Positions 10,821-20,713 of a stretch of 64,000 nucleotides of DNA are shown here, in pieces (within the stretch, counting starts at the first letter, position 1; each line of letters opens with the position of its first letter). The position numbers and the translations under genes were made by a program. This stretch comes from Mycoplasma imitans ATCC 51306 (GTDB taxonomy: Bacteria > Bacillota_I > Bacilli_A > Mycoplasmatales > Mycoplasmoidaceae). The notes beneath the pieces are model-generated. The model had not been told where the DNA came from and did not search any database. It was given only the letters and a program-made list of their open reading frames with translations. The DNA is taken from positions 1-64,000 of the forward strand of contig NZ_JADI01000004.1 of the NCBI RefSeq assembly GCF_000518305.1. The letters run 5' to 3'.

Positions 10821-12209
10821 ATGTTAAAACACGGAAAAAGCGTGTTAGTTTCTGACGAAATTAGTGAGCATTTAATCAATTTAATACCGGTTGATGCTTA
10901 CAAATTATGTCATAGATTAATGTATCCAAAAAATACTACTAATCTATTCTCAACACTAACAGCAAGAAAAACATCACTTAAAAACATTACAACTCACGCA
11001 TGAAATGCTGAATTAACTACTAAAGTTGTATGTGATATTATGGATCGTTTCGTTTATTCATTAATTGAATTACATAACGAAAAAGATGATGAAATTAAAA
11101 ATTTAGTTAAAAATAAGTTGTTTTCTGTATTTGGAAACAAAGAATTAAGTGAAGATTTTACTAATGCTTTAATTGATATTGCTAAATACGCAAACGAGCA
11201 TAAACGATTGCCATTGGTTATTTCAGTTAGGAAGTCAGATCAGTATATTCATTTCAATGAACCATTGTTAACAATCTATGGTGATAAAGGGATCAGCAAA
11301 AAGCACGTTTGGTTAATTAACTATTTTGAAACTATACTTTTGCAAAATATTTGGCAGTATCAAACATCATTAACAATTGCACGAGAATTTTATGATTTAT
11401 GTACAAAATATGCGGTAAAAACGACTAATTCTAATGAATTTTTAAAATATCAATGTCACGATTTTTCAATGCGTGGTATGAGTTCGTTTAAATCTTCTAT
11501 ATATTCAGCAAACGCTCATCTTCAATACTTTAACGGAAGCGATTCTATTTTAGGCGGTGATAATGCAGAATCAGTTATTGCATCCGAGCACAGTGTTATG
11601 TGTGCTGATGGTCAAGATCACGAAACTGAAACTTTCGAAAGATTATTGAATCAATTTCCGGATGGCATCTTATCTTTAGTTATTGACTCTTGAGATATTT
11701 GAAATGTTTTAGACAAAATATTACCTAGTTTTAAAGACAAAATTCTTGCTAGAAACGGAAAATTGGTTGTAAGACCTGATAGTGGGGATCCAATCGAAGT
11801 TATTTGTGGTAAAAATTACGATCCTAAAGATAAATCTACTTGAGGAACTATTCATTATTTAGATCACCATTTCGGTAGCACAGTAAACTCAAAAGGTTAC
11901 AAAGAATTAAATGAAAAAGTTGGAATCATTTATGGTGATGCTATTACTTTGACAAGAAGTGAAATGATTTTAGCCGAACTTGAAAGACAAAAATACGCAT
12001 CCAATAATATCGTATTTGGTGTTGGCGCTACAACATATCAAGCATCGACTAGAGATACGTTAGGCTTTGTAATTAAATTAACTGCAATAGAAAAAGAAAT
12101 CGACGGTAAATTTGAATGATTTAACATTAAAAAGACTCCCAAGACTGATCAGTCTAAGGAGTCTTTAACGGGGCGATTTTTCAGTGACGATTTAGTGAGA
12201 ATTTATTAA
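10821..12209 (+). CDS. nadV: nicotinamide phosphoribosyltransferase (NAMPT/NadV type)
   Basis: 462 residues. It should join nicotinamide to PRPP, giving nicotinamide mononucleotide for NAD salvage. The match is to NAMPT, not PncB: HDFSMRGMSS holds Asp214, equivalent to the nicotinamide-selecting Asp of human NAMPT; ASEHSVM holds the catalytic-type His257; VVRPDSGDP holds Arg318 and Asp320; and NSKGYKELNEKVGIIYGD follows the same order. Four TGA codons are Trp. PRPP comes from prs, also in this window. Its stop codon overlaps that of convergent asnA. Confidence 0.88.
12127..12168. other. long imperfect hairpin inside the 3' end of the NAMPT gene
   Basis: AAAGACTCC (12131-12139) pairs with GGAGTCTTT (12158-12166), and inside it AGACT GATC AGTCT (12142-12155) forms a second perfect stem. 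Outer TTAA bases extend the symmetry. It lies within coding sequence, 40 bases before the convergent stop codons, and is symmetric on both strands. Confidence 0.6.
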
Positions 12210-13189
12210 AGTAATTTAATTCCCTTAGCTTTTGCATCAGCTAACACTTCATCGTTTCAGTGAGATGCTTGAACTTCACCAATGTGGTCTTTTTGTAACA
12301 AGAAGTAACATAATCTTGATTGTCCGATTCCGCCACCAATTGTTTGATGTAATTCACCATTCACCAGTTTTTTGTGAAAAATTAGTTCTAAACGGTGATT
12401 TTGTTTAGATTCTTCTAATTGTTTAAGTAAAGCCTCTTTATTTACACGAATTCCCATTGATGATAATTCTAATGCTTTCTTAGATTTCGGGTTGTACACC
12501 ATGATATCACCATTTAAAGATCAGTCATCATAGTCTGGTGATCTACCGTCATGAACCTGGTTGTTAGATAATTTTTTACCAACTTGCATTAAGAAAACTG
12601 CTTTATATTTTTCACAAATAAGTTGTTCTCTTTCTGAGGGAGTTTTTTCTGGGTACAGATCTAATAATTCTTGTGTAGTTAGGAAGTGAATATCTTTAGG
12701 TAATAAGTCTTTTTGATCAAAAACAGCGTATTTTTCATTAACTTTCAGTTGAGCTTCTTTTAAAACATCATAGATTTTCTTAACTGTGTTTTTTAAGAAT
12801 TGCATATTTCGATCATCATCACTAATTCTTAATTCTCAGTCTCATTGATCAACGTACATTGAGTGAGTTGAATCAAGATTTTCATCCATTCTAATAGCGT
12901 TCATATCTGTATACAAACCTTGATATAGAGGAATTTCATATCTAGCAATTGAATATCTTTTTCATTTCGCTAAAGATTGAACAACTTGAGAACTAACTCC
13001 ATTAGTCTTTGATTTAAAAGCTACAGGAGATTCTCATCCATTTAAGTTATCATTTAGTCCTGATTCAGGCGAGATAATTAATGGTGCACTAACTCTTAGT
13101 AGGTTTAGTTTTTGCGATAAAGCGTTTTGGAATAAATCCTTTATGTACTTAATTGCTAACTCTGTTTCGAGTAATGTTAATTTTTTCAT
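12206..13189 (-). CDS. asnA: aspartate-ammonia ligase (asparagine synthetase A)
   Basis: 327 residues; E. coli AsnA has 330. Makes asparagine from aspartate, ammonia and ATP, with a fold related to class II aminoacyl-tRNA synthetases. Visible family segments: [53 protein letters not shown], and near the C-terminus [18 protein letters not shown]. Several Trp are TGA on the minus strand. The start ATG at 13189 gives the normal N-terminus. The last bases overlap the stop of the convergent NAMPT gene. Confidence 0.96.
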
Positions 13190-13203
13190 GATGAAACCTT
13201 AAT

Positions 13204-13223
13204 TTATTTAAATGTTTAAATAA
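13204..13223. promoter_or_regulatory. perfect AT palindrome upstream of asnA
   Basis: TTATTTAAA and TTTAAATAA are perfect 9-base arms around TG. It lies 15 bases upstream of the asnA start on the minus strand, next to a TATAAA-like sequence, so it could be an operator or a leader hairpin. The AT composition makes chance symmetry easier. Confidence 0.3.
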
Positions 13224-13264
13224 TTTTATAAAAAATTTTTTGTATTCCAAAAAATAGATAAAGA

Positions 13265-13273
13265 TGGTAAAAT
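13265..13273 (+). promoter_or_regulatory. extended -10 promoter for rpsF operon
   Basis: TGGTAAAAT (TG, one base, TAAAAT at 13268-13273) lies 101 bases before rpsF. TTCCAA at 13245-13250 is a weak -35 at 17-base spacing. It is the only good candidate in the gap between divergent asnA and rpsF. Confidence 0.5.
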
Positions 13274-13373
13274 ATACAAGACATATTTGCTTTGTCTAAT
13301 GTAATTAAAATTTAATTAATTAATCAGAAAATAAATAAGTCAAAATTTTCATACCCAAGGATTAAAATAACAA

Positions 13374-13949
13374 ATGGCAAAATATGAAATTATGCTAATG
13401 GTAAGCGGAAAGCTTAACCAAAATCAAGCACAAGCTGTAAACGATGAATTGAAGGCTGTGTTTGGTAAAACTAAAATTACAGAAGAATATTTAGGGCAAA
13501 AAACTTTAGAATACCCTATTAAAAAAGAAGTAACAGCTCATTACTACAATTTATTTTTAACTAGTGATGGTAAAACAATTCATGAATACAATCGTTTAGC
13601 TGGTATTAGAACTGATGTTCTTAGAACATTAATTATTAATACTGAAAAAGATTTCGGTTACAGAGCTAGCCAAAACGCTAAAAAAGTTGCAATTGCTAAA
13701 CAAAAACAAGCAAGATACAACGAAATCATGAAACAAGTTCAAGAAAACGGTTATTTCCAAATTAAAGGAAGTAAGCGTAACTCTAAAGTTGAAAAAGCTG
13801 GAGCTAAAGAGACTTGAATTTTAAGAGAAAAGTTTGGTGAAGATTTACCAGAGCAAAAAATTCCTGTTCTTAGAAAAGTTAATCTATCAAAAAAATCAAC
13901 TGCTAGCAAATCATCAGAAAGCAAACCAAAAGTAGAAAAACAAGCTTAA
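13374..13949 (+). CDS. rpsF: 30S ribosomal protein S6 with long C-terminal extension
   Basis: 191 residues, about twice the usual ~100. The core (about 1-97) is clear: MAKYEIMLMVSGKL, YPIKKEVTAHYYNLFLTSDG and NRLAGIRTDVLRTLII. The second half is basic (KKVAIAKQKQARYNEI, later SKKSTASKSSESKPKVEKQA); long S6 tails are also known in related mycoplasmas. One TGA is Trp (KETWILREKFGE). First gene of the conserved rpsF-ssb-rpsR-rplI-dnaB set; S6 pairs with S18 on the platform. Confidence 0.94.
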
Positions 13950-13960
13950 AGTAAAGAGCA

Positions 13961-14578
13961 ATGAATAAAGTAATTCTCATCGGAATATTAACTGATAATC
14001 CAGAAAAAATTGATTATCGAGACAGCTACGGCTGCGAACTTAAGTTAATTGTCCACCAAGCAGATTTTTCACAACAAGCTTATCCAAGAGAACCCTATCA
14101 CTTTAGCGTTAATGTTTGAAACAGAAATGCTGATTATGCATTGAACGGTCTACAAAAAGGTGATCTAGTTTCAATCGAAGGCCATATTAAATCTGAATTA
14201 CAAGTAAGTCAAACTGGTCGTGAATATTTACGATTATCGATCGTTACTGAAAGAATCAGAAAGATACCTTTATCTTTCAATAAATCGGGTTATCGATTAT
14301 TGCCTAACGAAAATAGGTTTAATAGAATGAGCTCATCATCATATAGTAATTACAATAATTCATATTCTAATGATGAATCATTTGAACCACCTGCAACTAC
14401 TGAAATTAAAGGCTATCGTGAAAATCACGATATTGAAGATATTCAAAAAATCGAACCAAAAGATTTTGCTAAATTCAGCACGCCATCTAATTTTAAACCA
14501 AATCATAGTTTGGTAGACGATGAAGATGAAGATGACATGATGATTGATATGGATACTTGGATGAACGAAAATAAATAA
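13961..14578 (+). CDS. ssb: single-stranded DNA-binding protein
   Basis: 205 residues with an N-terminal OB fold: MNKVILIGILTDNPE, then YHFSVNVWNRNADYALNGLQKGDLVSIEGHI and GREYLRLSIVTERI. TGA is Trp in FSVNVWNRN. A Ser/Asn/Tyr-rich linker follows (about 115-140), then an acidic tail DDEDEDDMM ending WMNENK. The usual DDDIPF-like tip that docks partner proteins is missing; the acidic run and hydrophobic residues before the end may do this job. It starts 11 bases after rpsF. Confidence 0.93.
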
Positions 14579-14612
14579 TTATTATCAACACATTTTTTAA
14601 GGATAAAAAACA

Positions 14613-14939
14613 ATGAGCGATATTACAAAACAACCAGCAAATAATATTAGTAGCGACGAAAAAAAAGAAGTTTCTAAAGCTAATCAAAAAGCACCAGCTG
14701 ATGGTAACAAGAGAAAAAATTTCTTCAAAAACCGTTCAAGAAAACTTTGTCACTTCTGTGCTAAAGGAATTTTAAAAGTTGACTACAAGGACGTTAATAC
14801 ATTAAGAAAGAATTTAAATTCTTACGCTAAAATCGTTTCAAGACGTCAATCAGGCAACTGTAATTTACACCAAAGACACGTTTCTAACGCAATCAAAAAA
14901 GCAAGAATTATGGCTTTACTTCCTTTTGTTAAGGATTAA
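14613..14939 (+). CDS. rpsR: 30S ribosomal protein S18
   Basis: 108 residues. The core begins around residue 40 (SRKLCHFCAKGILKVDYKDV) and ends with NCNLHQRHVSNAIKKARIMALLPF. Four zinc-ligand-like residues (two Cys in CHFC, then Cys and His in CNLHQRH) are kept, so this may be a zinc-binding form. The first ~38 residues are a charged extension beyond standard S18. A good AAGGA ribosome binding site precedes the ATG. Confidence 0.95.
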   Translation: MSDITKQPANNISSDEKKEVSKANQKAPADGNKRKNFFKNRSRKLCHFCAKGILKVDYKDVNTLRKNLNSYAKIVSRRQSGNCNLHQRHVSNAIKKARIMALLPFVKD

Positions 14940-14970
14940 TTTTATAAAATAAAACTAGAGGTGAAACAAT

Positions 14971-15414
14971 ATGAAAGTTATCTTACTTAAAGATGTACCT
15001 AGTTTAGGTAAAGCCGATAGTGTAGTTAATGTAGCTAATGGTTATGCAAAAAACTATTTATTTAAAAATAAATTAGCTGAAGCATACACTGCAAGTGGCC
15101 AAAGACGTTTAGATCTTAAAGCACTTAAACGTAGCGAACAACACGATTTATTAGCTATTGAAGCTAAGAATTTAGCGAAACAATTAGAAGGTGTTGTTTT
15201 ACAATACGAAGTTCGTACTAACGAAGAAGATAAAGCGTTTGGAACAATTGGTTTCAAGCAAATCGTTGATGATCTAAGCAAAAAGCATATCTTTATAACT
15301 AAAGATATGCTTGATAGCAAAATGAAACTAGATATTGGTGAGCATAAAGTAAAAATTAATATTTTTGAAAATACTCACGCAACTATCTTAGTTAAAGTAT
15401 CTAAATCACAATAA
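14971..15414 (+). CDS. rplI: 50S ribosomal protein L9
   Basis: 147 residues, the normal length. The N-terminal domain has MKVILLKDVPSLGKADSVVNVANGYAKNYLF, the RNA-binding signature of L9. A connecting helix and the C-terminal domain with KAFGTIGFKQIVDDL and DIGEHKVKINI follow. The start is supported by AGAGGTG upstream. Three bases separate its stop from dnaB. Confidence 0.96.
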   Translation: MKVILLKDVPSLGKADSVVNVANGYAKNYLFKNKLAEAYTASGQRRLDLKALKRSEQHDLLAIEAKNLAKQLEGVVLQYEVRTNEEDKAFGTIGFKQIVDDLSKKHIFITKDMLDSKMKLDIGEHKVKINIFENTHATILVKVSKSQ

Positions 15415-15417
15415 TAA

Positions 15418-17049
15418 ATGTTGATCAATCAATTTAACCAATCACTAGATGATGAAATTGAAGACGTCAGTAATAATAATTCTGAAGTAATAGATAGCGA
15501 AGAATCAATTGTTGCTGAAATCGAAAGTTTTACTGATATTTATAATAAAAATATCATTTCTTTTGGACCAGCACAGAATGAACTTTACAAGAAAAATCAA
15601 CTGTTTTTCTATAAATGTTATCGGTTAGAATTACTAGTTTTAAGTTGTCTTGTACACCGAATTCAGGGTTACGAAATGGCTCGTAGAATTCTAAGTGCAA
15701 ACGACTTTACTGGAATTAATCGTCATATTTTTAACTGTTTAACAACAGATCTATATCTTGATCAAACAGATGGTTCAATTGATAGCATCCAATCATGGAT
15801 TAATGAGAATTTTTCATTAGATAGTTCGCAGATTGATACCTTAAATGAAGTGTGTTCTTATATCCGAGCGCACTCAAATATTAGTCCAGATAACTTTGGT
15901 AAATTCCTAAAGTCGCTTGTTGATCACAGTAAGTTTAGATCAGTATTTTATCTATCTTATGATTTTTCACAAGAAGTGAACTTTGATACTAAAAGCGTTA
16001 ATGGTTTATTATTGCCATTAAACAAGTTTGAAAAACAAATTAACGAAATCGTTAATCGTTCCATTCAAACAGATTTAGATTCAATCGACAAGATTGCTGA
16101 TAGTTTTTTAGAAAAAATTAATAATCTAGTTATTAACAAACATAACAATATTTATTCAACCGGATACAGCGGATTGGATAAATATTTAAGTGGTTTAGTG
16201 CCAGGTAATTTGTTAGTAATTGCTGCACGACCAGGCCGTGGTAAGACTGCTTTTGCCATTAATATCTTATACAACTTAGCGCAAGAATTAAGATCATTAA
16301 GATTACAAAGAGAAGCAAAACAAGATGAGCTTGAAAGTATTGACTTTGATACGAACAAACAGGATGAGATCTGTTTGTTCTATTCAATCGAAATGAATTC
16401 AGACGAAATCTTGTCAAGATTGGGTAGTTTGCACTCAACTGTCAGTTTTAAATTATCTAACGCGCTTGAAGTTTATATAAAACGGCAAAGAAATTATCGG
16501 CAGTTTGCTCAAGGAATTAATGAATTAAGAGAACTACCTCTATTCATTAATTCATCACCTGAAACATCAATAAAAACTATTTATAATGATCTGCATTATT
16601 TAGCAAGTATTAAAAAAGTCCCAAGATTAATTGTTGTGGACTACTTACAATTAATTAATACGGATGATTTAGATAGCAGTAAAAATCGTTCAAGACACGA
16701 AGCGATTGGTTATATCTCTGGAAGCTTGAAACGAATTGCTAAACAGTATAATGTTCCTGTGATTGCGCTTGCACAATTATCTAGAAGAATTGAAGAACGT
16801 AAAGGTGCTGATTCAATTCCAATCTTATCTGACTTAAGAGAAAGTGGTAGCATTGAACAAGATGCTGATATTGTAATCTTTATTCATTCTTCAACACCAA
16901 ACAAAAAACAAAACGAAGAAGATTTCCAAGAGATACAAAATCAGATTGATGTTGTAATGCATATTGCTAAAAACCGTTCAGGACCAACTGGACAAGTTAA
17001 ATTTGTATTTGATAAGGAACATTCAAAATTCATCGAGGATCAAAATTAA
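15418..17049 (+). CDS. dnaB: replicative DNA helicase DnaB
   Basis: 543 residues; most DnaB proteins have 440-475. Ring helicase that unwinds DNA at the fork. The N-terminal domain includes LELLVLSCLVHRIQGYEMARRIL; the RecA-like domain has Walker A ARPGRGKTA with Lys276, YSIEMNSDEI, RLIVVDYLQLI (Walker B) and IALAQLSRRIEERKG, followed by LRESGSIEQDADIV. Extra length comes from about 55 acidic N-terminal residues and an insertion after the Walker A helix (near 285-320). Last gene of the rpsF cluster. Confidence 0.95.
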   Translation: MLINQFNQSLDDEIEDVSNNNSEVIDSEESIVAEIESFTDIYNKNIISFGPAQNELYKKNQLFFYKCYRLELLVLSCLVHRIQGYEMARRILSANDFTGINRHIFNCLTTDLYLDQTDGSIDSIQSWINENFSLDSSQIDTLNEVCSYIRAHSNISPDNFGKFLKSLVDHSKFRSVFYLSYDFSQEVNFDTKSVNGLLLPLNKFEKQINEIVNRSIQTDLDSIDKIADSFLEKINNLVINKHNNIYSTGYSGLDKYLSGLVPGNLLVIAARPGRGKTAFAINILYNLAQELRSLRLQREAKQDELESIDFDTNKQDEICLFYSIEMNSDEILSRLGSLHSTVSFKLSNALEVYIKRQRNYRQFAQGINELRELPLFINSSPETSIKTIYNDLHYLASIKKVPRLIVVDYLQLINTDDLDSSKNRSRHEAIGYISGSLKRIAKQYNVPVIALAQLSRRIEERKGADSIPILSDLRESGSIEQDADIVIFIHSSTPNKKQNEEDFQEIQNQIDVVMHIAKNRSGPTGQVKFVFDKEHSKFIEDQN

Positions 17050-17051
17050 CA

Positions 17052-18509
17052 ATGAATAAAAAAATCCTATTAATTCCCACGTTAGTATTAGTTAGCACAT
17101 TTGCACTAAGTTCTTGTTCGGGTGCTGTTTTTAGACGAAATAATAAAACTTATTCAAAGTTTTTAGAAGTTTTAAAAGATCCGCAGAACCCAAAAACTTC
17201 AGCTAAAGAAGTTGTTTATTTAGCTTGAAATCAAAATCAATTAAGTCAACCAACCCAACAAGGTCGTACCCAAAATATTAACAACACATTTAATAGTTTT
17301 TCTTACGCTGTAGGTGCTTACGACAGTGATAGCACACCAATGTTTGTTAATAATAATGATCAATCAGTTGATTTGGCTTTTAAATTATTTTACAACCAAG
17401 CTTTTACAACAATTTTAAACTCAATTAGCGTTCCATCAATCCTTTATTCAAGTAACCTATATAACTATCAACAAGTTAATAAGTTAGATAACTGAGCGGC
17501 TAATTTATTACCTACTGATCCTGAACAAACTGGTGTTACTAAAGCTTTTTATGAATCAATGGCTAATGGATTATTAACTGGAAATGAAACTAACAATTAC
17601 ATCTTTACTCCATTAGATGTTAAGTTTGAATTCCAACAATTAACTCCAGAATTAGCAGCTAAAAACGCAATCTATGATCCAAGAGCTTACAATGTGGATT
17701 ATCAATTAAATGCAGACCAAATCAAATCAGAAAATCTGCTTAACACATCAAATTACTTAACTAAGTTATTTGTACTTTCAAACATAAATATTTCATTTGC
17801 TTATTATGTTGTTGGCTTGAACGGTGATGTTGCGCCAACTCGTGATTCTTATATTACCTCTAGTTCAGATGCAAGATTCCAAGCGTTAGCTAACAAGTTT
17901 CAATCTGTTTATAATAACAAACTGACTGCGCCAGTATTTAACTTAAAACTAAATGATCTTGGTGTAGTAGTTAGATATAACGTTGATTTAAGAGCAACAA
18001 ACATTACGAACACAACCCCATCAACTGATCCTGCTGATTATGTAATTAAACCAACAGCAATTGATAGCATTATCCCAATGGGATTATTATCTAACCCTAA
18101 TAATTTAGTTTACAAATCAGGTGATCTAAAAGACCAAAAAGTTGGGTTTAAACAAGAATGAACTAATTCATTAGTTGATTTAAGTAAAATATTAACTGCA
18201 GATCAATATTTCAATCGTGATGATCCTAAAGTTGATACTTTAACTAATCAGATTACCAACATTCGTCAAAATACCGGATTATTCTTTAATTTATTATCTG
18301 GAACACACTTTAAACTTATTAACGAAAAAGATGTTGTTGAAAATAACGCATTTGGCGCTAATTTAATGAACTATTATGGTTGATACTTTAATAAACTAAC
18401 TGAAGTTCAAGATTATTCAAAAATTGATTTAGTACCACCTAATAGCGATCCAGAAATCAAAGCATTAACAGAACAACCAAAAGAAGCTAAAGATAATTCA
18501 GGTGCGTAA
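17052..18509 (+). CDS. conserved mycoplasma lipoprotein
   Basis: 485 residues. Signal peptide with lipobox ALSSC and Cys22; the mature protein would be anchored on the outer face of the membrane. Asn- and Thr-rich, no domain recognised. Several TGA codons are Trp. It starts two bases after dnaB, the place where M. genitalium also has a lipoprotein gene (MG095, from memory), so it is probably an orthologue. The tail ends in a short hydrophilic segment. Confidence 0.8.
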
Positions 18510-18599
18510 AATAAAATACCCAAACTTTGGAAATAATAACCAAACTAATCGCTAAAATAAAGCAATATCAATTATCTTTAACAACATCAAATAGAACTA

Positions 18600-19304
18600 A
18601 TGTTAAAAGAAATTATTAGTGAAATTAAAACGAATTGAAAAGATCTAATCAATGAGTTTTTTAATTCACATAAAAATATTTATAACGCATTAGATCATTT
18701 GATTAGTAATAGAATCAAAAGTAATGAATTAATTCCTAGAAAGGAATTGATTTTTAATGCCTTTAACTTTTTTGATTATCAAAAAACCAAAGTGGTAATT
18801 ATCGGACAAGATCCATATGCAGATATTAATAAAGCAAACGGATTAGCTTTTGGAGTTGATACTAAAAAACCGCCAGTTTCATTAAGAAATATTATCAAAG
18901 AATTAAGTAATAATCTTAATAAAAACGAAGGTGAAGTGAACCAATTTTTTGATTATTCGCTAAAGGATTGAGCAAACCAAGGGGTGTTATTAATCAACAC
19001 AATTCTAACCGTAAAAAACAAATCACCACTAAGTGATCAAAATCTTGGTTGAGAAGAATTAATTAAATTCTTAATAGTTAAATTACTTAAGCAAGAGTTC
19101 GAACCAATTTTTCTTTTATGAGGTAAAAAATCTCAAGATTTTTTGGAGCAATTCAAGCTAAAACACGTTTTAACTTCGGCTCATCCTAGTTTTTTTAGTG
19201 CTAAACAATTTTTTAATAATAATCACTTTAATCAAGTAAATAAGATCTTGATGGATAATAATGAATTACCAATACAATGAGTTAAGCATAATAAATTAAT
19301 GTAA
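18600..19304 (+). CDS. ung: uracil-DNA glycosylase
   Basis: 234 residues. Removes uracil from DNA, starting base-excision repair. VVIIGQDPYADINKANGLAFGV contains catalytic Asp71; the family's usual DPYHG is changed to DPYAD. GVLLINTILTVKNKSPLSD is the N-contact loop, and LTSAHPSFFSAKQFF is the HPS loop with the catalytic His. Six TGA codons are Trp. The gene order ung-gatC-gatA-gatB is kept in related mycoplasmas. Confidence 0.94.
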
Positions 19305-19333
19305 TTTATAATAACAAATAGACATAAAGCTTT

Positions 19334-20710
19334 ATGACAGAATCATTTATTCAACCATCGAGTTCTTTTGCTATGGTTGTTTTTGCGATTATTGTTGGAT
19401 TAGTAATTATTCTATCTTTAGCTAAGAAATTATATTACTACCTATTTCGCAAAAAGCGTTATTATACAATCCCTCGATTTTCGGTAATCGGCATGACTAA
19501 TGTAGCCATGGTTATCGCGATTGCGGTTGCTATCATCTTATTAATAAGTGCGATTACTGGTGGTCTAGCATCGATTTTATTTAGAGTCTATCCAGGTACT
19601 AGAGTTTCAATTGAAACGGTGTTAGTTAAGATCTCAGGATTATTATTTGGGCCAATAATCGGGATGATCTCAGGGATCATTATTGATTTATTAGCGGTTA
19701 CATTATCAGCTGGATTTTTTCATTACGGATATTTCGTGGTGGCGATTTTAACAGGGATGTTAGCAGGAATGATTCGTTCGCTGTTAACTACTTCAAAGTA
19801 TTCAAAGTATCGCAACCTTTCTTTATCAATATATTTAAGTTTATTGGTAATCTTAACGTTCTTACTAACAACATTTTTAATAACTAGCATGCCAGAAATT
19901 AGAACTAATGGTGGATTTGATCTATCAATTCCTGGTGTTAGTAGAACCAAGATCTCATCTGTAGTATTCACTTGAATCATTTTAGGTTTTGGAATCGGAA
20001 TCGTTGCATTTATTTGAATTACATTTTTAATCTACAAATTAACTTCACCTAATAACGTTAATGCTTTAAGTGGCTTCATTCATAAACGACAAGTGCATTC
20101 TAACCACAAAAACATTATTACAATTGATGCAAAGCAAAACTGATATTCTTCATTAGTATCATTAGTTGTATTAGCTGGAGTTAATGCGGTGTTGGTAAAT
20201 TTATTCTTTTTACCAATTTTTGACAAGGAGATCACTGGTCAACCTTATCCGTTATGGATTTCAATTAGATTGATTGCAAATCCGGCGTTGTTCATGATTG
20301 ATATCGTGGTAATCTTCCCAATCATTATGATTATTCAACCGATCATGAAATACAACTATGAGGACGAATTAACTGAAGATCTTAGCACACCATTATTTGT
20401 TAAAAATTGAACCAGCAGAAAAGAAGGGGGCGACATGAAAATTAATAAAGACGATTTAAAAAAACTTTCTCGTTTAGTTATGTTTGAATTAGACGATCAT
20501 CAACTAGAGAAACTTCAAGTTGAGTTTGAAGATATTTTAATTGATTTTAAACAGATTGATAAACTGGATACGACTAATGTTAAACCGATGAACTATCCGA
20601 TTGAAAATAGTTCAAACAAACTAAGAGATGACAATGCCGTTTATCAAGCAGATAGACGGATCGCACAAAAAACTGCGAAAGAAACTTTGGGAGAATTCGT
20701 TAAAGTATAG
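19334..20710 (+). CDS. gatC: ECF-S-like membrane protein fused to GatC (Asp/Glu-tRNA amidotransferase subunit C)
   Basis: 458 residues in one frame. Residues 1-366 form a multi-span membrane protein whose middle (ETVLVKISGLLFGPIIGMISGIIIDLL) resembles substrate-binding subunits of ECF transporters. Residues 368-458 are a complete GatC (MKINKDDLKKLSRLVMFELDDHQLEKLQVEFEDIL, then LDTTNVKPMNYPIE). The only triplet at the junction resembling a stop is TGA (20408-20410), which is Trp here. AAGGGGG just before the internal ATG at 20435 could also start free GatC. GatC helps GatA and GatB make Gln-tRNA and Asn-tRNA. Confidence 0.8.
20421..20437 (+). promoter_or_regulatory. internal ribosome binding site and ATG for free GatC
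   Basis: GAAGGGGGCGAC precedes ATG at 20435, exactly where a normal GatC would begin. It is one of the strongest Shine-Dalgarno sequences in the window and lies inside the open frame of the upstream membrane protein. It could make free GatC besides the fusion. Confidence 0.55.
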
Positions 20711-20713
20711 ATT

